DNA from: a virus
DNA: 40,824 nt
Direction: 5' to 3' (one strand)
Virus record (IMG/VR): IMGVR_UViG_3300005578_000008
Coordinates: 1-40,824 of that record
How positions within the stretch are numbered: position 1 is the stretch's first letter; every line of letters begins with the position of its first letter. Shown here in pieces: positions 30,243 to 36,750 of this stretch. The notes under the pieces are model-generated. The model saw only the letters and a program-made list of their open reading frames with translations. It ran no database searches and had not been told where the DNA came from. Position numbers and translations under genes: made by a program.

Positions 30243-31070
30243 ATGATCAATGCTCGCCCCGGCTGGAGGTATCGCCAGCCAAGCAGGGAAGTGCTCTTAA
30301 ACCCAGGCCATCCACTTACTCGTGGGTTGATGGGCGTATGGGTGCTGAATGATATGCGGGGTATCGACACTTCGAACTCGACTCTAACAGTCCCGCGCAA
30401 TCGCTTAAACCATAAATTCACATCCAACTTTGGCACAAATACTAAAAAGACAACCTACGATCCTATAGGTGGCGCTGGTATTGAGATTTTAACTGGAGGG
30501 GCAGCAAATTACTTTGCTTCAGACATTTCGACACCTACGAATTCTTGTACCGTATTTCTTATTCGTAAGTTGGCTGCAACTGTAGCGGCTGGTGCTGGTA
30601 GATCCACTCCATTTGGAACCGCAACCACGAGTGGCTTAGGGGCCTTTGTTCCCTTCGATGATAATGTTGTTTATTGGGATTTCGGCGGTACTACTGGGTC
30701 TAATCGAATTACTTGGTCTGGATACACCCGCGCTTTACAAACGGAATTTTGGACATTCGTTGCAGGTACTAAAGGGACTTCGATTTACTTTAACGGGGTA
30801 CAACGAGCTACCTCATCAACTTTAATCACATCCTCTTCAGCTACATTTCGCATTTGCGGTGGCTACAATGGCGATTCTGATAACTCGACCACATTTGCTA
30901 TCGGAATCTCGAACTACGAATGGACTCCACCGGAAGTTGCCGCATGGTATCGTGACCCTTACGGGATGTTCGTGCCGGAAGCCTCTCCCTTGGCACGGGC
31001 CATTCAGGTTGTTGCTGGTGGAGGTGGAGGCGGTGGGGCGCGCTTCACGACGATCTGGCTAGATTCCTAA
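30243..31070 (+). CDS. LamG-like protein at end of fibre module
   Basis: 275 residues, ATG directly after the upstream stop. NPGHPLTRGLMGVWVLNDMR opens a concanavalin-like domain; EFWTFVAGTKGTSIYFNGVQ and NYEWTPPEVAAWYRDPYGMF are typical of phage LamG proteins. A Gly-rich linker and ARFTTIWLDS end the protein. Third positions are clearly more AT-rich than in neighbouring structural genes, which suggests recent exchange, common for receptor-facing genes. Confidence 0.65.
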   Translation: MINARPGWRYRQPSREVLLNPGHPLTRGLMGVWVLNDMRGIDTSNSTLTVPRNRLNHKFTSNFGTNTKKTTYDPIGGAGIEILTGGAANYFASDISTPTNSCTVFLIRKLAATVAAGAGRSTPFGTATTSGLGAFVPFDDNVVYWDFGGTTGSNRITWSGYTRALQTEFWTFVAGTKGTSIYFNGVQRATSSTLITSSSATFRICGGYNGDSDNSTTFAIGISNYEWTPPEVAAWYRDPYGMFVPEASPLARAIQVVAGGGGGGGARFTTIWLDS

Positions 31071-31098
31071 AGCAAATTTCCGCGGGGGTTTTTCCCGC

Positions 31099-31127
31099 TT
31101 GCACGCGGAAAACAGTTCGAAGATAAT
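31099..31127 (+). promoter_or_regulatory. Putative late promoter P3
   Basis: TTGCAC (31099-31104), 17 bases, GATAAT (31122-31127), then CGCGG. Same layout as 5567 and 7741. It would drive the regulator and lysis genes. Confidence 0.6.
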
Positions 31128-31160
31128 CGCGGTCGCTCACACAATTTAAATTTTTTTTAA

Positions 31161-31218
31161 CGTCTTACGGCTGACGGAAAGAGGCCGCGCTCCTGAGGAG
31201 TTGCGGTCTTTTTTTTTT
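31161..31218 (+). promoter_or_regulatory. Attenuator-like leader with intrinsic terminator (element 3)
   Basis: Hairpin 1 is CGTC (31161-31164)/GACG (31173-31176). GGCT (31169-31172) could pair with GGCC (31183-31186), again across ten bases. The terminator stem GGCCGCG-CTCC pairs with GGAG-TGCGGTC (31183-31208), then ten T (31209-31218). Confidence 0.6.
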
Positions 31219-31248
31219 ATTTGAAGGGACAAACGGCGAAAGAACCGT

Positions 31249-31860
31249 ATGAATCTGGTCAAGACTTACGGCGGCAAAGCCGGGAACAGTTGGAAAGTCG
31301 TTTATGTTCCGCTCTCCAACGACGACAAGCAATTGAGCACCGTCGAGCTCGCCAGAAAATACCGCATCGATCACGCCAAAGCCTACGAAGCCAAAGGTCG
31401 CGGCGCCTGGGTGAACGCGGCGCCGGCGCTGGCGCAATTAAATCCCTTTTGTTTCCCTTTTGTGTCAACTAAGGGGGGAAGCGAGATTGCGATGACCGAA
31501 CACGACGATCGCCCTGGCTATCGGCTGATCGCCGTGATCGGACGGCTCGCCGCGCTCGAAGAGATCGTCGAGCGCCGCTGGGAAGCGATCGCCCCGAATT
31601 CCGAACCCGCCGCCGCGGCGGAGGAGATTCCGACAAATTTCGAACATATTGTGGAACGCTTCGAGCGCGCGCATATCGTCGCCGCGCTCGAGCGCACCGG
31701 CGGCAACAAGAGCAAGGCCGCGCGCCTGCTCGGCATCACGCCGCGCATTCTTTTCTGGAAAATCAAAACTTTGGGCATCGGCAGCGAGAGCACTCAGTCC
31801 TCAGCACTCAGCCCTCAGTCCTCCGAAGGGCCGGCGATATCGCTGGAGCGCGAGGAGTAG
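31249..31860 (+). CDS. Fis-type helix-turn-helix regulator
   Basis: 203 residues from ATG 31249. The C-terminal region FERAHIVAALERTGGNKSKA with ARLLGITPRILFWKIKTLGI is the Fis/NtrC DNA-binding helix-turn-helix. A second in-frame ATG at 31492, eight bases after AAGGGGGG, may be the true start of a shorter (122-residue) regulator, with the upstream part translated as well or instead. The tail after the HTH (STQSSALSPQSS) is heptad-array sequence. Placed first behind late promoter P3, it may regulate late or lysis genes. Confidence 0.65.
   Translation: MNLVKTYGGKAGNSWKVVYVPLSNDDKQLSTVELARKYRIDHAKAYEAKGRGAWVNAAPALAQLNPFCFPFVSTKGGSEIAMTEHDDRPGYRLIAVIGRLAALEEIVERRWEAIAPNSEPAAAAEEIPTNFEHIVERFERAHIVAALERTGGNKSKAARLLGITPRILFWKIKTLGIGSESTQSSALSPQSSEGPAISLEREE
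31789..31822. repeat. Heptad array at end of regulator gene
   Basis: Five CTCAGTC/CTCAGCA/CTCAGCC units in the open orientation, in frame. Confidence 0.88.
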
Positions 31861-32111
31861 TGGTGGAATTTGTCGTGCAGATCCTGATCGTGATCTTCAC
31901 CGCGATCCTCGGCGCGATCGGATGGCTCGTGAAAATGGCGATCACGCGGCTGATCGCGCGCGGCGATGCGATCAACGGCCAACTCGCCACGCTCAACGGC
32001 AACGTGCAGGCGATCAACATCTGGCAGACGCAGCACGAGGGACACGACAACGAACGCCATCAGGAAAATCTGGGGAAATTCGACGCCATTTTCGAAGCGA
32101 TGACGGACTGA
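31860..32111 (+). CDS. Small membrane-anchored protein of lysis region
   Basis: GTG 31860 overlaps the upstream TAG; GTG 31863 is an alternative. Residues 3-27 (FVVQILIVIFTAILGAIGWL) form one N-terminal transmembrane helix, followed by a hydrophilic, probably coiled, tail (HEGHDNERHQENLGKFDAIF). The plan resembles i-spanin or holin-accessory proteins, but the homology is not clear. 83 residues. Confidence 0.55.
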   Translation: MVEFVVQILIVIFTAILGAIGWLVKMAITRLIARGDAINGQLATLNGNVQAINIWQTQHEGHDNERHQENLGKFDAIFEAMTD

Positions 32112-32126
32112 TGATTGTCGGAGGGA

Positions 32127-32202
32127 TTTCACCACAGAGAATACAGAGGGCACAGAGAGAAAAACCTGGAATCCTCTGTGATCTCAGCGCCTCCGTGGTG
32201 AT
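32127..32202. repeat. TTCACCAC...GTGGTGA inverted repeat
   Basis: Left arm TTTCACCACAGAGAATACAG, right arm TCAGCGCCTCCGTGGTGATC, spacer without a nested palindrome. Right arm ends four bases before ATG 32206. Confidence 0.85.
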
Positions 32203-32205
32203 CCA

Positions 32206-32559
32206 ATGAATCATTTTCAAAAATACGCCAAAGCCTACACGGGGGGGATCAGCGCCGGCAGCGTCGGCCCGGCGGCCGCGACGATCGTGCTCTGGCTTTT
32301 GAGTCTGACCGGGCTCGAGATCCCCGAACAGGTTCGGAGCGCGATCGAATACCTGACCACGGCGGTGGTCACCACAGGGATCGTCGCGCTGGTCGGCAAC
32401 AACATTAGTCCTGAGTGGCGAGTGCTGAGTGCTGAGGCTCGGAACTCAGGACTGATAACTCAGGACTCAGGACTCAGCACTCAGGACTCACCCACTGGGC
32501 GGGCGGTGGATCGGCTGTTGAGAGAACGCATCGACTGGACGAAGCGATTAAGACGATGA
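32206..32559 (+). CDS. Putative holin with repeat-derived segment
   Basis: Two hydrophobic segments (about residues 24-37, AAATIVLWLLSLTG, and 46-66, IEYLTTAVVTTGIVALVGNN), then a basic C-terminus (RLLRERIDWTKRLRR), the usual plan of two-helix phage holins. Residues of about 67-98 are an in-frame heptad array placed just after the second helix, so the membrane part is intact. It lies before the lipoprotein and endolysin genes. Holins form the lysis hole that releases endolysin. Confidence 0.6.
   Translation: MNHFQKYAKAYTGGISAGSVGPAAATIVLWLLSLTGLEIPEQVRSAIEYLTTAVVTTGIVALVGNNISPEWRVLSAEARNSGLITQDSGLSTQDSPTGRAVDRLLRERIDWTKRLRR
32406..32490. repeat. Heptad array inside holin-like gene
   Basis: Composite form with GTCCTGAGTGGCGAGTGCTG and GGCTCGGAACTCAGGACTGA, ending CTCACCCACTGGG, the same end as at 955-964. 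Confidence 0.9.
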
Positions 32560-32590
32560 ATGGGTCTCGGGTTTGTTAGGGGATCCGGAG

Positions 32591-32617
32591 AACTCGAGAC
32601 GCGAGACTTGAGACTCA
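32591..32617. repeat. Short heptad array, GAGAC variant
   Basis: ACTCGAGACGCGAGACTTGA and GACTC: three to four units directly ahead of ATG 32623. Confidence 0.7.
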
Positions 32618-32622
32618 AAACA

Positions 32623-32895
32623 ATGAGCGAAGCACTGGATCAGATCAAACTGGCGATCTTCGTGGCGGGCATCGTGATGATTCTTGGCCTGATGGGCTGC
32701 GGCAGTGAACCCGGCCCCTATCCCAACCTCTGGACGCAGAAGGTCGCCGTCAGCGGTTGGGGCTTTACCATGGCCACAGCGTATGGCCCTTTTAACATTG
32801 GCTATTTGTCGTGGCAGCGAAATCTCGATCAGCCGATGGCGCCGGCAAAACCCGGCGACCTGATCGGCGTTGTTTCAAGGGCAACCATCCCGTGA
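32623..32895 (+). CDS. Lipoprotein of the lysis cassette
   Basis: ATG 32623 gives MSEALDQIKLAIFVAGIVMI followed by LGLMGCGSEPG: a hydrophobic signal segment and a lipobox LMGC, cleaved before the Cys. The mature part of about 60 residues has PGPYPNLWTQKVAVSGWGFT. A lipoprotein between holin-like and endolysin genes could be an outer-membrane spanin subunit, although o-spanins are usually proline-rich; it could also be a superinfection-exclusion protein. It supports a Gram-negative host. Confidence 0.6.
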   Translation: MSEALDQIKLAIFVAGIVMILGLMGCGSEPGPYPNLWTQKVAVSGWGFTMATAYGPFNIGYLSWQRNLDQPMAPAKPGDLIGVVSRATIP

Positions 32896-32903
32896 GGGGA
32901 TGA

Positions 32904-33004
32904 TAGTCCTGAGTGGCGAGTGCTGAGTGCTGAGGCTCGGAACTCGGAACTCGGAACTCGGAACTCGGAACTCAGGACTCAGGACTTCAGCAGACTCAGG
33001 ACTC
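32904..33004. repeat. Heptad array with five CTCGGAA units
   Basis: Composite GTCCTGAGTGGCGAGTGCTG form followed by a homogeneous run of CTCGGAA, evidence of recent unit expansion, then CTCAGGA units. Confidence 0.9.
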
Positions 33005-33010
33005 AAATAG

Positions 33011-33403
33011 ATGATTGCGCGCTTCAGTCATTTCGAGGGCATCCGCCATTTTCAGCCGAGCGAATTCAAGCGGCCGGAATGCCTGCGCAAAGAGATGATC
33101 GTGAAGCTCGATCGGCTGCGCGAGGCCTGCGGCTTTGCGCTGATCGTCACCTCGTCCTTTCGCGACGCCGATCACAACCGCGCCGTCGGCGGCGTCGATG
33201 GCAGCGCGCATTGTCTTTCGCCGGATGGGTTTTATAGCGGCATCGATCTCTCGATTGCGAATCTCGGCGCCGCGGGGCTTTTCCGCGTGGTGAGAAACGC
33301 GCTGATGCTCGGCTTTAACCGGATCGGCGTCTATGGCGATCACGTCCACCTGGACGTCGAGGACCGGCTGCCGCAGCAAGTCTTGTGGGTGGGCAAAGAT
33401 TAG
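33011..33403 (+). CDS. M15-type peptidase, probable endolysin
   Basis: 130 residues. The N-terminal HFQPSEFKRPECLRKEMIVK is followed by SSFRDADHN, with zinc ligands in the right order: His67 (GSAH), Asp79 (SGIDLS) and His113 (GDHVHLD). This is the M15 (D-Ala-D-Ala carboxypeptidase / L-Ala-D-Glu peptidase-like) fold used by many phage endolysins to cleave peptidoglycan peptides. It has no signal peptide, so export would depend on a holin. Located third in the lysis cassette. Confidence 0.82.
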   Translation: MIARFSHFEGIRHFQPSEFKRPECLRKEMIVKLDRLREACGFALIVTSSFRDADHNRAVGGVDGSAHCLSPDGFYSGIDLSIANLGAAGLFRVVRNALMLGFNRIGVYGDHVHLDVEDRLPQQVLWVGKD

Positions 33404-33404
33404 A

Positions 33405-33474
33405 AGGACTGAGTGCTGAGGACTAAGGACTGAGTTTCCGGAGGCTCAGCACTCAGCACTCAGTCCTCAGCACT
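33405..33474. repeat. Heptad hairpin after endolysin gene
   Basis: GGACTGA/GTGCTGA left arm, TTTCCGGAGG turn, CTCAGCA/CTCAGTC right arm. Confidence 0.9.
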
Positions 33475-33481
33475 AAAGAAG

Positions 33482-33691
33482 ATGACGGCCAAGGAAATTG
33501 AGCAGCGTTTCGGCGCCGGCGATCGCCCGCTCGACGGAAACATCGGCCGGCTCGCCTCGGGCCTGGTGCGCACGCGCGTCTGTCAGCTCGCGCTTTTGAT
33601 CAACGATCTCAGCAAGGATGAACAGGAAACGATCCGCGCGCTCAATTGCCTGGAGATGGTGCTCGCGCACGCCGAGCGCGCGATCAAGTAA
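33482..33691 (+). CDS. Hypothetical small helical protein
   Basis: ATG 33482 after AAGAAG. The 69-residue product MTAKEIEQRFGAGDRPLDGN... is predicted largely helical, with a C-terminal ALNCLEMVLAHAERAIK helix. No family recognised. The stop TAA touches the following array. Confidence 0.5.
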   Translation: MTAKEIEQRFGAGDRPLDGNIGRLASGLVRTRVCQLALLINDLSKDEQETIRALNCLEMVLAHAERAIK

Positions 33692-33782
33692 GTGCTGAGT
33701 GCTGAGGACTGAGTGCTGAGTTTTCGATTTCGGATTTTGGATTGGCTGAACTCAGTCCTCAGTCCTGAGTCCTCAGTCCTGA
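33691..33782. repeat. Heptad hairpin with long loop
   Basis: GTGCTGA left arm, an AT-rich loop (TTTTCGATTTCGGATTTTGG and on), and a right arm mixing CTCAGTC and GTCCTGA units. Confidence 0.88.
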
Positions 33783-33799
33783 ACTTTAAGGAGGAAACC

Positions 33800-34129
33800 A
33801 TGATGACTGAACAACAACAGATCGAGCTCAACGGCCGGATCGCCGACGCGCTTTTCGGTTGGGATCATAAAGAAAGCGGCGCCTGGGCGGATCCCACGGG
33901 CGACGAATACAAGCTGCCGCCGAATTACTCCGACAACAGCGGGCTCGTGATCGGGCTCGAATACAAACTGCGCAAGCGTGGTTTCTCGATGACGTTTACC
34001 TGGGGTCCGGATCTGGCGGTCAGCTATACGATCAGCAAAGACGGTCAATCCTGGCAGGGCGTGGCCGAGACCAAGAGCGAGGCGATCTGTCTCGCAATCA
34101 AAGGCGTGCTCGATGCCGGACAACTATAA
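33800..34129 (+). CDS. Phage ABA-sandwich domain protein
   Basis: ATG 33800 has a strong AAGGAGG site. The 109-residue protein starts MMTEQQQIELNGRIADALFG and has WADPTGDEYKLPPNYSDNSG, then a FSMTFTW strand and EAICLAIKGVLDA at the end. This order matches the Phage_ABA_S domain of small phage proteins of unknown function. Well-formed ribosome site and ordinary composition indicate a real, expressed gene. Confidence 0.65.
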   Translation: MMTEQQQIELNGRIADALFGWDHKESGAWADPTGDEYKLPPNYSDNSGLVIGLEYKLRKRGFSMTFTWGPDLAVSYTISKDGQSWQGVAETKSEAICLAIKGVLDAGQL

Positions 34130-34130
34130 A

Positions 34131-34222
34131 AAGTGCTGAGTGCTGAGGACTGAGTGCTGAGGCTCGGAACTCGGAACTCAGGACTCAGAAACTCAGAACT
34201 CAGGACTCAGAACTCAGGACTA
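34131..34222. repeat. Heptad array ahead of glycosyltransferase
   Basis: GTGCTGA units, GGCTCGGAACTCGGAACTCA, then many CTCAGGA/CTCAGAA units, ending seven bases before the ATG. Confidence 0.9.
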
Positions 34223-34229
34223 AAAAAGA

Positions 34230-35261
34230 ATGCTCGAAAAACATCCATCCCGCGAACTAACGCCGCAGATTGCGGAGCGAAAATTTATGTTTTCGCGCCC
34301 CGACCGTCTGCACGATCCGCTCTATGTGATCACGCCGATCTTCAACGCGACGCGCTATCGCTCGCGCTGGCGGCTCTATGAAGACTTCGCCAAGCACGTG
34401 CACGAAGCCGGCGCGGTGCTGATCACGGTCGAAGCCGCCTTCGGCGAGCGCGATTTCGTTGTGACGCAAGCCGATGACCCCTTCGACGTGCAGCTCCGAA
34501 CCCAGTCCGAGCTCTGGCTCAAGGAAAAAATGATCAACGTCGGCTTTATGCGCGCCGCGGCGTTCGGCGCGAAGTATCTCGCCTGGGTCGATGGCGACAC
34601 GCATTTCTCGCGCACCGACTGGGCGGACGAAACCCTGCATCAACTGCAGCACTATAACTTCGTGCAAATGTGGTCGCAGTACCAGGACCTGACGCCGGAC
34701 CATGAGCTCGTCGGCACGGCGAACAGCTTCGCGGACAATTATCTGCGCTACGGATACCAGAAGCCGGCCTGCGGTCTGGGTCACTACCCCTACGGGAAAC
34801 GGGGCTATCCCGGCGCGCCCGGCCTCGCCTGGGCGGCGCGGCGCGAGGCGCTCGATGAAGTCGGCGGCCTGATCGACGTCTGCATACTGGGCGCCTGCGA
34901 CTGGTATATGGCGCACGCCCTGATCGGCAAGCTCGACGAAGTGCTGCGGCCCGAATATCACACGCGCTATTGCGAGATCATGCGCGAATGGGAAGACCGG
35001 GCGATGCGGCTATGCAATAAATCCAAGCTGGGGATGCTCGGCGTCGTCAAAGGGCTGGCGCTCCATTACTGGCACGGGAAAAAGCTCCATCGAAAATACG
35101 GCACGCGCGACCAGATTTTGATCAATCATGATTTCAATCCCGATCTCGACCTGAAACCGGACGTGCAGGGGCTTTATCAGCTCACCACGCGCGATCCGGA
35201 AATGGCCGAAGAAATCCGGCGCTATTTCCGCGAACGAAACGAAGACGGGATCGATCTCTAA
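34230..35261 (+). CDS. Glycosyltransferase with DGD motif
   Basis: 343 residues. LYVITPIFNATRYRSR opens a GT-A fold; NVGFMRAAAFGAKYLAWVDG precedes DGD at 121-123, the metal-binding DxD. Then SRTDWADE and APGLAWAARREALDEVGGLI with GACDWYM, the acceptor-side region. Related proteins occur as accessory genes in phages. The target may be virion protein or host surface glycan. A heptad array, not a ribosome site, precedes the ATG. Confidence 0.68.
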   Translation: MLEKHPSRELTPQIAERKFMFSRPDRLHDPLYVITPIFNATRYRSRWRLYEDFAKHVHEAGAVLITVEAAFGERDFVVTQADDPFDVQLRTQSELWLKEKMINVGFMRAAAFGAKYLAWVDGDTHFSRTDWADETLHQLQHYNFVQMWSQYQDLTPDHELVGTANSFADNYLRYGYQKPACGLGHYPYGKRGYPGAPGLAWAARREALDEVGGLIDVCILGACDWYMAHALIGKLDEVLRPEYHTRYCEIMREWEDRAMRLCNKSKLGMLGVVKGLALHYWHGKKLHRKYGTRDQILINHDFNPDLDLKPDVQGLYQLTTRDPEMAEEIRRYFRERNEDGIDL

Positions 35262-35263
35262 AG

Positions 35264-35308
35264 AAGTGCTGAGTGCTGAGTGCTGAGTGCTGAGTGCTGA
35301 GGACTGAG
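35264..35308. repeat. Heptad array
   Basis: Six GTGCTGA/GGACTGA units in one orientation: a homogeneous run, so recently expanded. Confidence 0.9.
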
Positions 35309-35324
35309 TAGGACAGCTATGAAA

Positions 35325-35393
35325 TTCACCACAGAGACACCGAGCAAATATTTATTTTTCCGAACTCAGCGTGCTCCGCGCCTCCGTGGTGAA
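35325..35393. repeat. TTCACCAC...GTGGTGAA inverted repeat
   Basis: Left arm ATTCACCACAGAGACACCGA, right arm GCGCCTCCGTGGTGAA, AT-rich spacer. The right arm ends three bases before GTG 35396. Confidence 0.85.
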
Positions 35394-35395
35394 AC

Positions 35396-36028
35396 GTGAA
35401 CCTTAAATCACTGATTAGCCCTTCCTTCATTTCGGTTCTCCTCCTCCTCGGAGCCGGCCCGCTTCACGCGCAGGCGCAGCTCGACGTTAGAAACGGCGCC
35501 CTCGAATGGTACTGGTACGCGGATCCCGCCGCGGCGCCGGCCGATCGATTCCATGTCAAATGCGGCCCCGAGTCCGGCATTTTTTCCGTGATCACGGAGG
35601 TCCTGATCGCCGATGCGCCTTACAATCCGCGCATGATGGCGCTCAAAAACGCCGCACAAGATCCGGGCCTGTGGTTTTGCGTGGTGACCGCATTGTCGAG
35701 CACGAGCGAAAGTCCGCCGAGCAACGAGGTCGGCTTCATGCTGCTGCCGGCGGCGCCGTCGGGGCTATCCGCGCTGGCGCTCTCGAGCTCGACGATCCTC
35801 CTCACCTGGTCGAACAACGACACGACCGCCGGGCAGGCGATCAACGTCGACCGCAAATATCAGGTGAGCGGGGGATGGCTGGCGTTGACGGTTTTCGGCC
35901 TGAAAAACTTCTTTAATAACAGCAATCTGAAGCCGAGCACGGTCTATTGCTACCGCATGAAAACGATCGTCGCCGGGATCGCCTCGCTCTATTCGAACGA
36001 GGCCTGCGCGCGCACGCCTGCGGGTTGA
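35396..36028 (+). CDS. Secreted protein with fibronectin type III-like domain
   Basis: GTG 35396. Residues 1-26 are a signal peptide (hydrophobic SFISVLLLLGAGPLHAQA with an AQA cleavage site). The mature protein has a first beta region and, from about 118, APSGLSALALSSSTILLTWS with TVYCYRMKTI, the strand order of an Fn3 domain. Not typical of virion parts; more likely a lysogenic-conversion gene or an exported accessory protein. Four cysteines could form disulfides outside the cytoplasm. Confidence 0.6.
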   Translation: MNLKSLISPSFISVLLLLGAGPLHAQAQLDVRNGALEWYWYADPAAAPADRFHVKCGPESGIFSVITEVLIADAPYNPRMMALKNAAQDPGLWFCVVTALSSTSESPPSNEVGFMLLPAAPSGLSALALSSSTILLTWSNNDTTAGQAINVDRKYQVSGGWLALTVFGLKNFFNNSNLKPSTVYCYRMKTIVAGIASLYSNEACARTPAG

Positions 36029-36066
36029 AATGGCCCTATCGGAATCTAACGTAGTGGTTTAAAATT

Positions 36067-36393
36067 ATGTATAGAATGAAGCTCCTAAAGATCGACGACG
36101 ATGACTTGACCCAGGCCTGCCGCGATCTGCAAGCGGCCAACGACGCGGCCGCCGAAGCGGACAAAAAGCAGAAGGCGGCCAAGGAAATCATCAAGCGCCG
36201 GCTCTGGGAGCTCCGCGAGCTCAACCTTTCCCTCCTGCCCGTCGGCGAAAAGGTCTATGTCGACAAGATCCTCCTGATCGAGATCGCCAAACAAAACCGC
36301 TTCGACTCCTCCCAGTTCAAGCTCGATAGCCCGGCACAATACGACCGCTACTGCAAGGAATTTTCCGTGGTTAAGATGAAGCCCGAAGTGTGA
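36067..36393 (+). CDS. Hypothetical protein, similar in layout to the tail end of YqaJ-type nucleases
   Basis: 108 residues; start MYRMKLLKIDDDDL. A long charged coiled helix (DLQAANDAAAEADKKQKAAK) is followed by EKVYVDKILLIEIAKQNRFD and KLDSPAQYDRYCKEFSVVKM. This arrangement resembles the region after the YqaJ exonuclease domain in phage recombination proteins, but the match is by eye only. No catalytic motif is present. Function unknown. Confidence 0.45.
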   Translation: MYRMKLLKIDDDDLTQACRDLQAANDAAAEADKKQKAAKEIIKRRLWELRELNLSLLPVGEKVYVDKILLIEIAKQNRFDSSQFKLDSPAQYDRYCKEFSVVKMKPEV

Positions 36394-36395
36394 CT

Positions 36396-36463
36396 AAGTC
36401 CTGAGTTGAAAGTCCTGAGTCCTGAGTCCGGGCTCAGCACTCAGCACTCGCCACTCAGGACTA
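36396..36463. repeat. Heptad hairpin at end of the plus-strand block
   Basis: GTCCTGA left arm, CCGGG turn, CTCAGCA right arm. Part of the 356-base stretch 36394-36750 with no confident gene. Confidence 0.9.
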
Positions 36464-36473
36464 TCAAATCCGC

Positions 36474-36494
36474 GGGCGCCGGATGCGCCCTTTT
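36474..36494 (+). terminator. Possible intrinsic terminator
   Basis: GGGCGC (36474-36479)/GCGCCC (36485-36490) with a five-base loop and TTTT. Short U-tract, so weak; placed where plus-strand transcription should end. Confidence 0.4.
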
Positions 36495-36516
36495 CACCCC
36501 GGTGATGCATCGCCCC

Positions 36517-36568
36517 TCTCAGCACTCAGGACTCAGCACTCAGCACTGAGCGCGCGCCGCGCGCGCTC
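36517..36568. repeat. Heptad array joined to a perfect GC palindrome
   Basis: CTCAGCA units (36517-36548) run into GAGCGCGCGC-C-GCGCGCGCTC (36548-36568), a 10-bp-arm palindrome of a type seen nowhere else in the window. Confidence 0.8.
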
Positions 36569-36733
36569 GTCATTTGGCCGTGCGGCCTCAATTATCCCGC
36601 TGAAATCTTTCCCATGGGTGGATCCGATGAAGTCGACGCGGCGATCTGCGCGAAATTGTCAGTCATCAACCGTGTAGGGGCGCAGCATGCTGCGCCCGTG
36701 AAGAAAAAACGCAGGATGAAAAAAGCGGCTTAG
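36566..36733 (+). pseudogene. Possible 3' remnant of a gene cut by repeats
   Basis: The frame from 36566 reads LVIWPCGLNYPAEIFPMGGS and then DEVDAAICAKLSVINR before entering a reversed palindromic repeat and ending KKKRRMKKAA. It has ordinary protein character but no start codon before the array; an internal ATG at 36614 would give 39 residues. It could be the end of a gene whose 5' part was lost, or a small gene with an unusual start. Confidence 0.3.
36673..36697 (-). repeat. Palindromic repeat, reversed
   Basis: GTAG followed by GGGCGCAGCATGCTGCGCCC, near the junction between plus-strand and minus-strand genes. Confidence 0.85.
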
Positions 36734-36750
36734 GTGTGACCATCGACTTA

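Noticed and set aside
34376-34961. Antisense frames over the DGD glycosyltransferase
   Set aside because: Codon-bias shadows; no ribosome site and no recognisable product.
36483-36677. 64-codon plus-strand frame
   Set aside because: Mostly translated heptad array and palindrome in a frame that gives Arg/Ser-rich peptide; only the other frame from 36566 has protein character.
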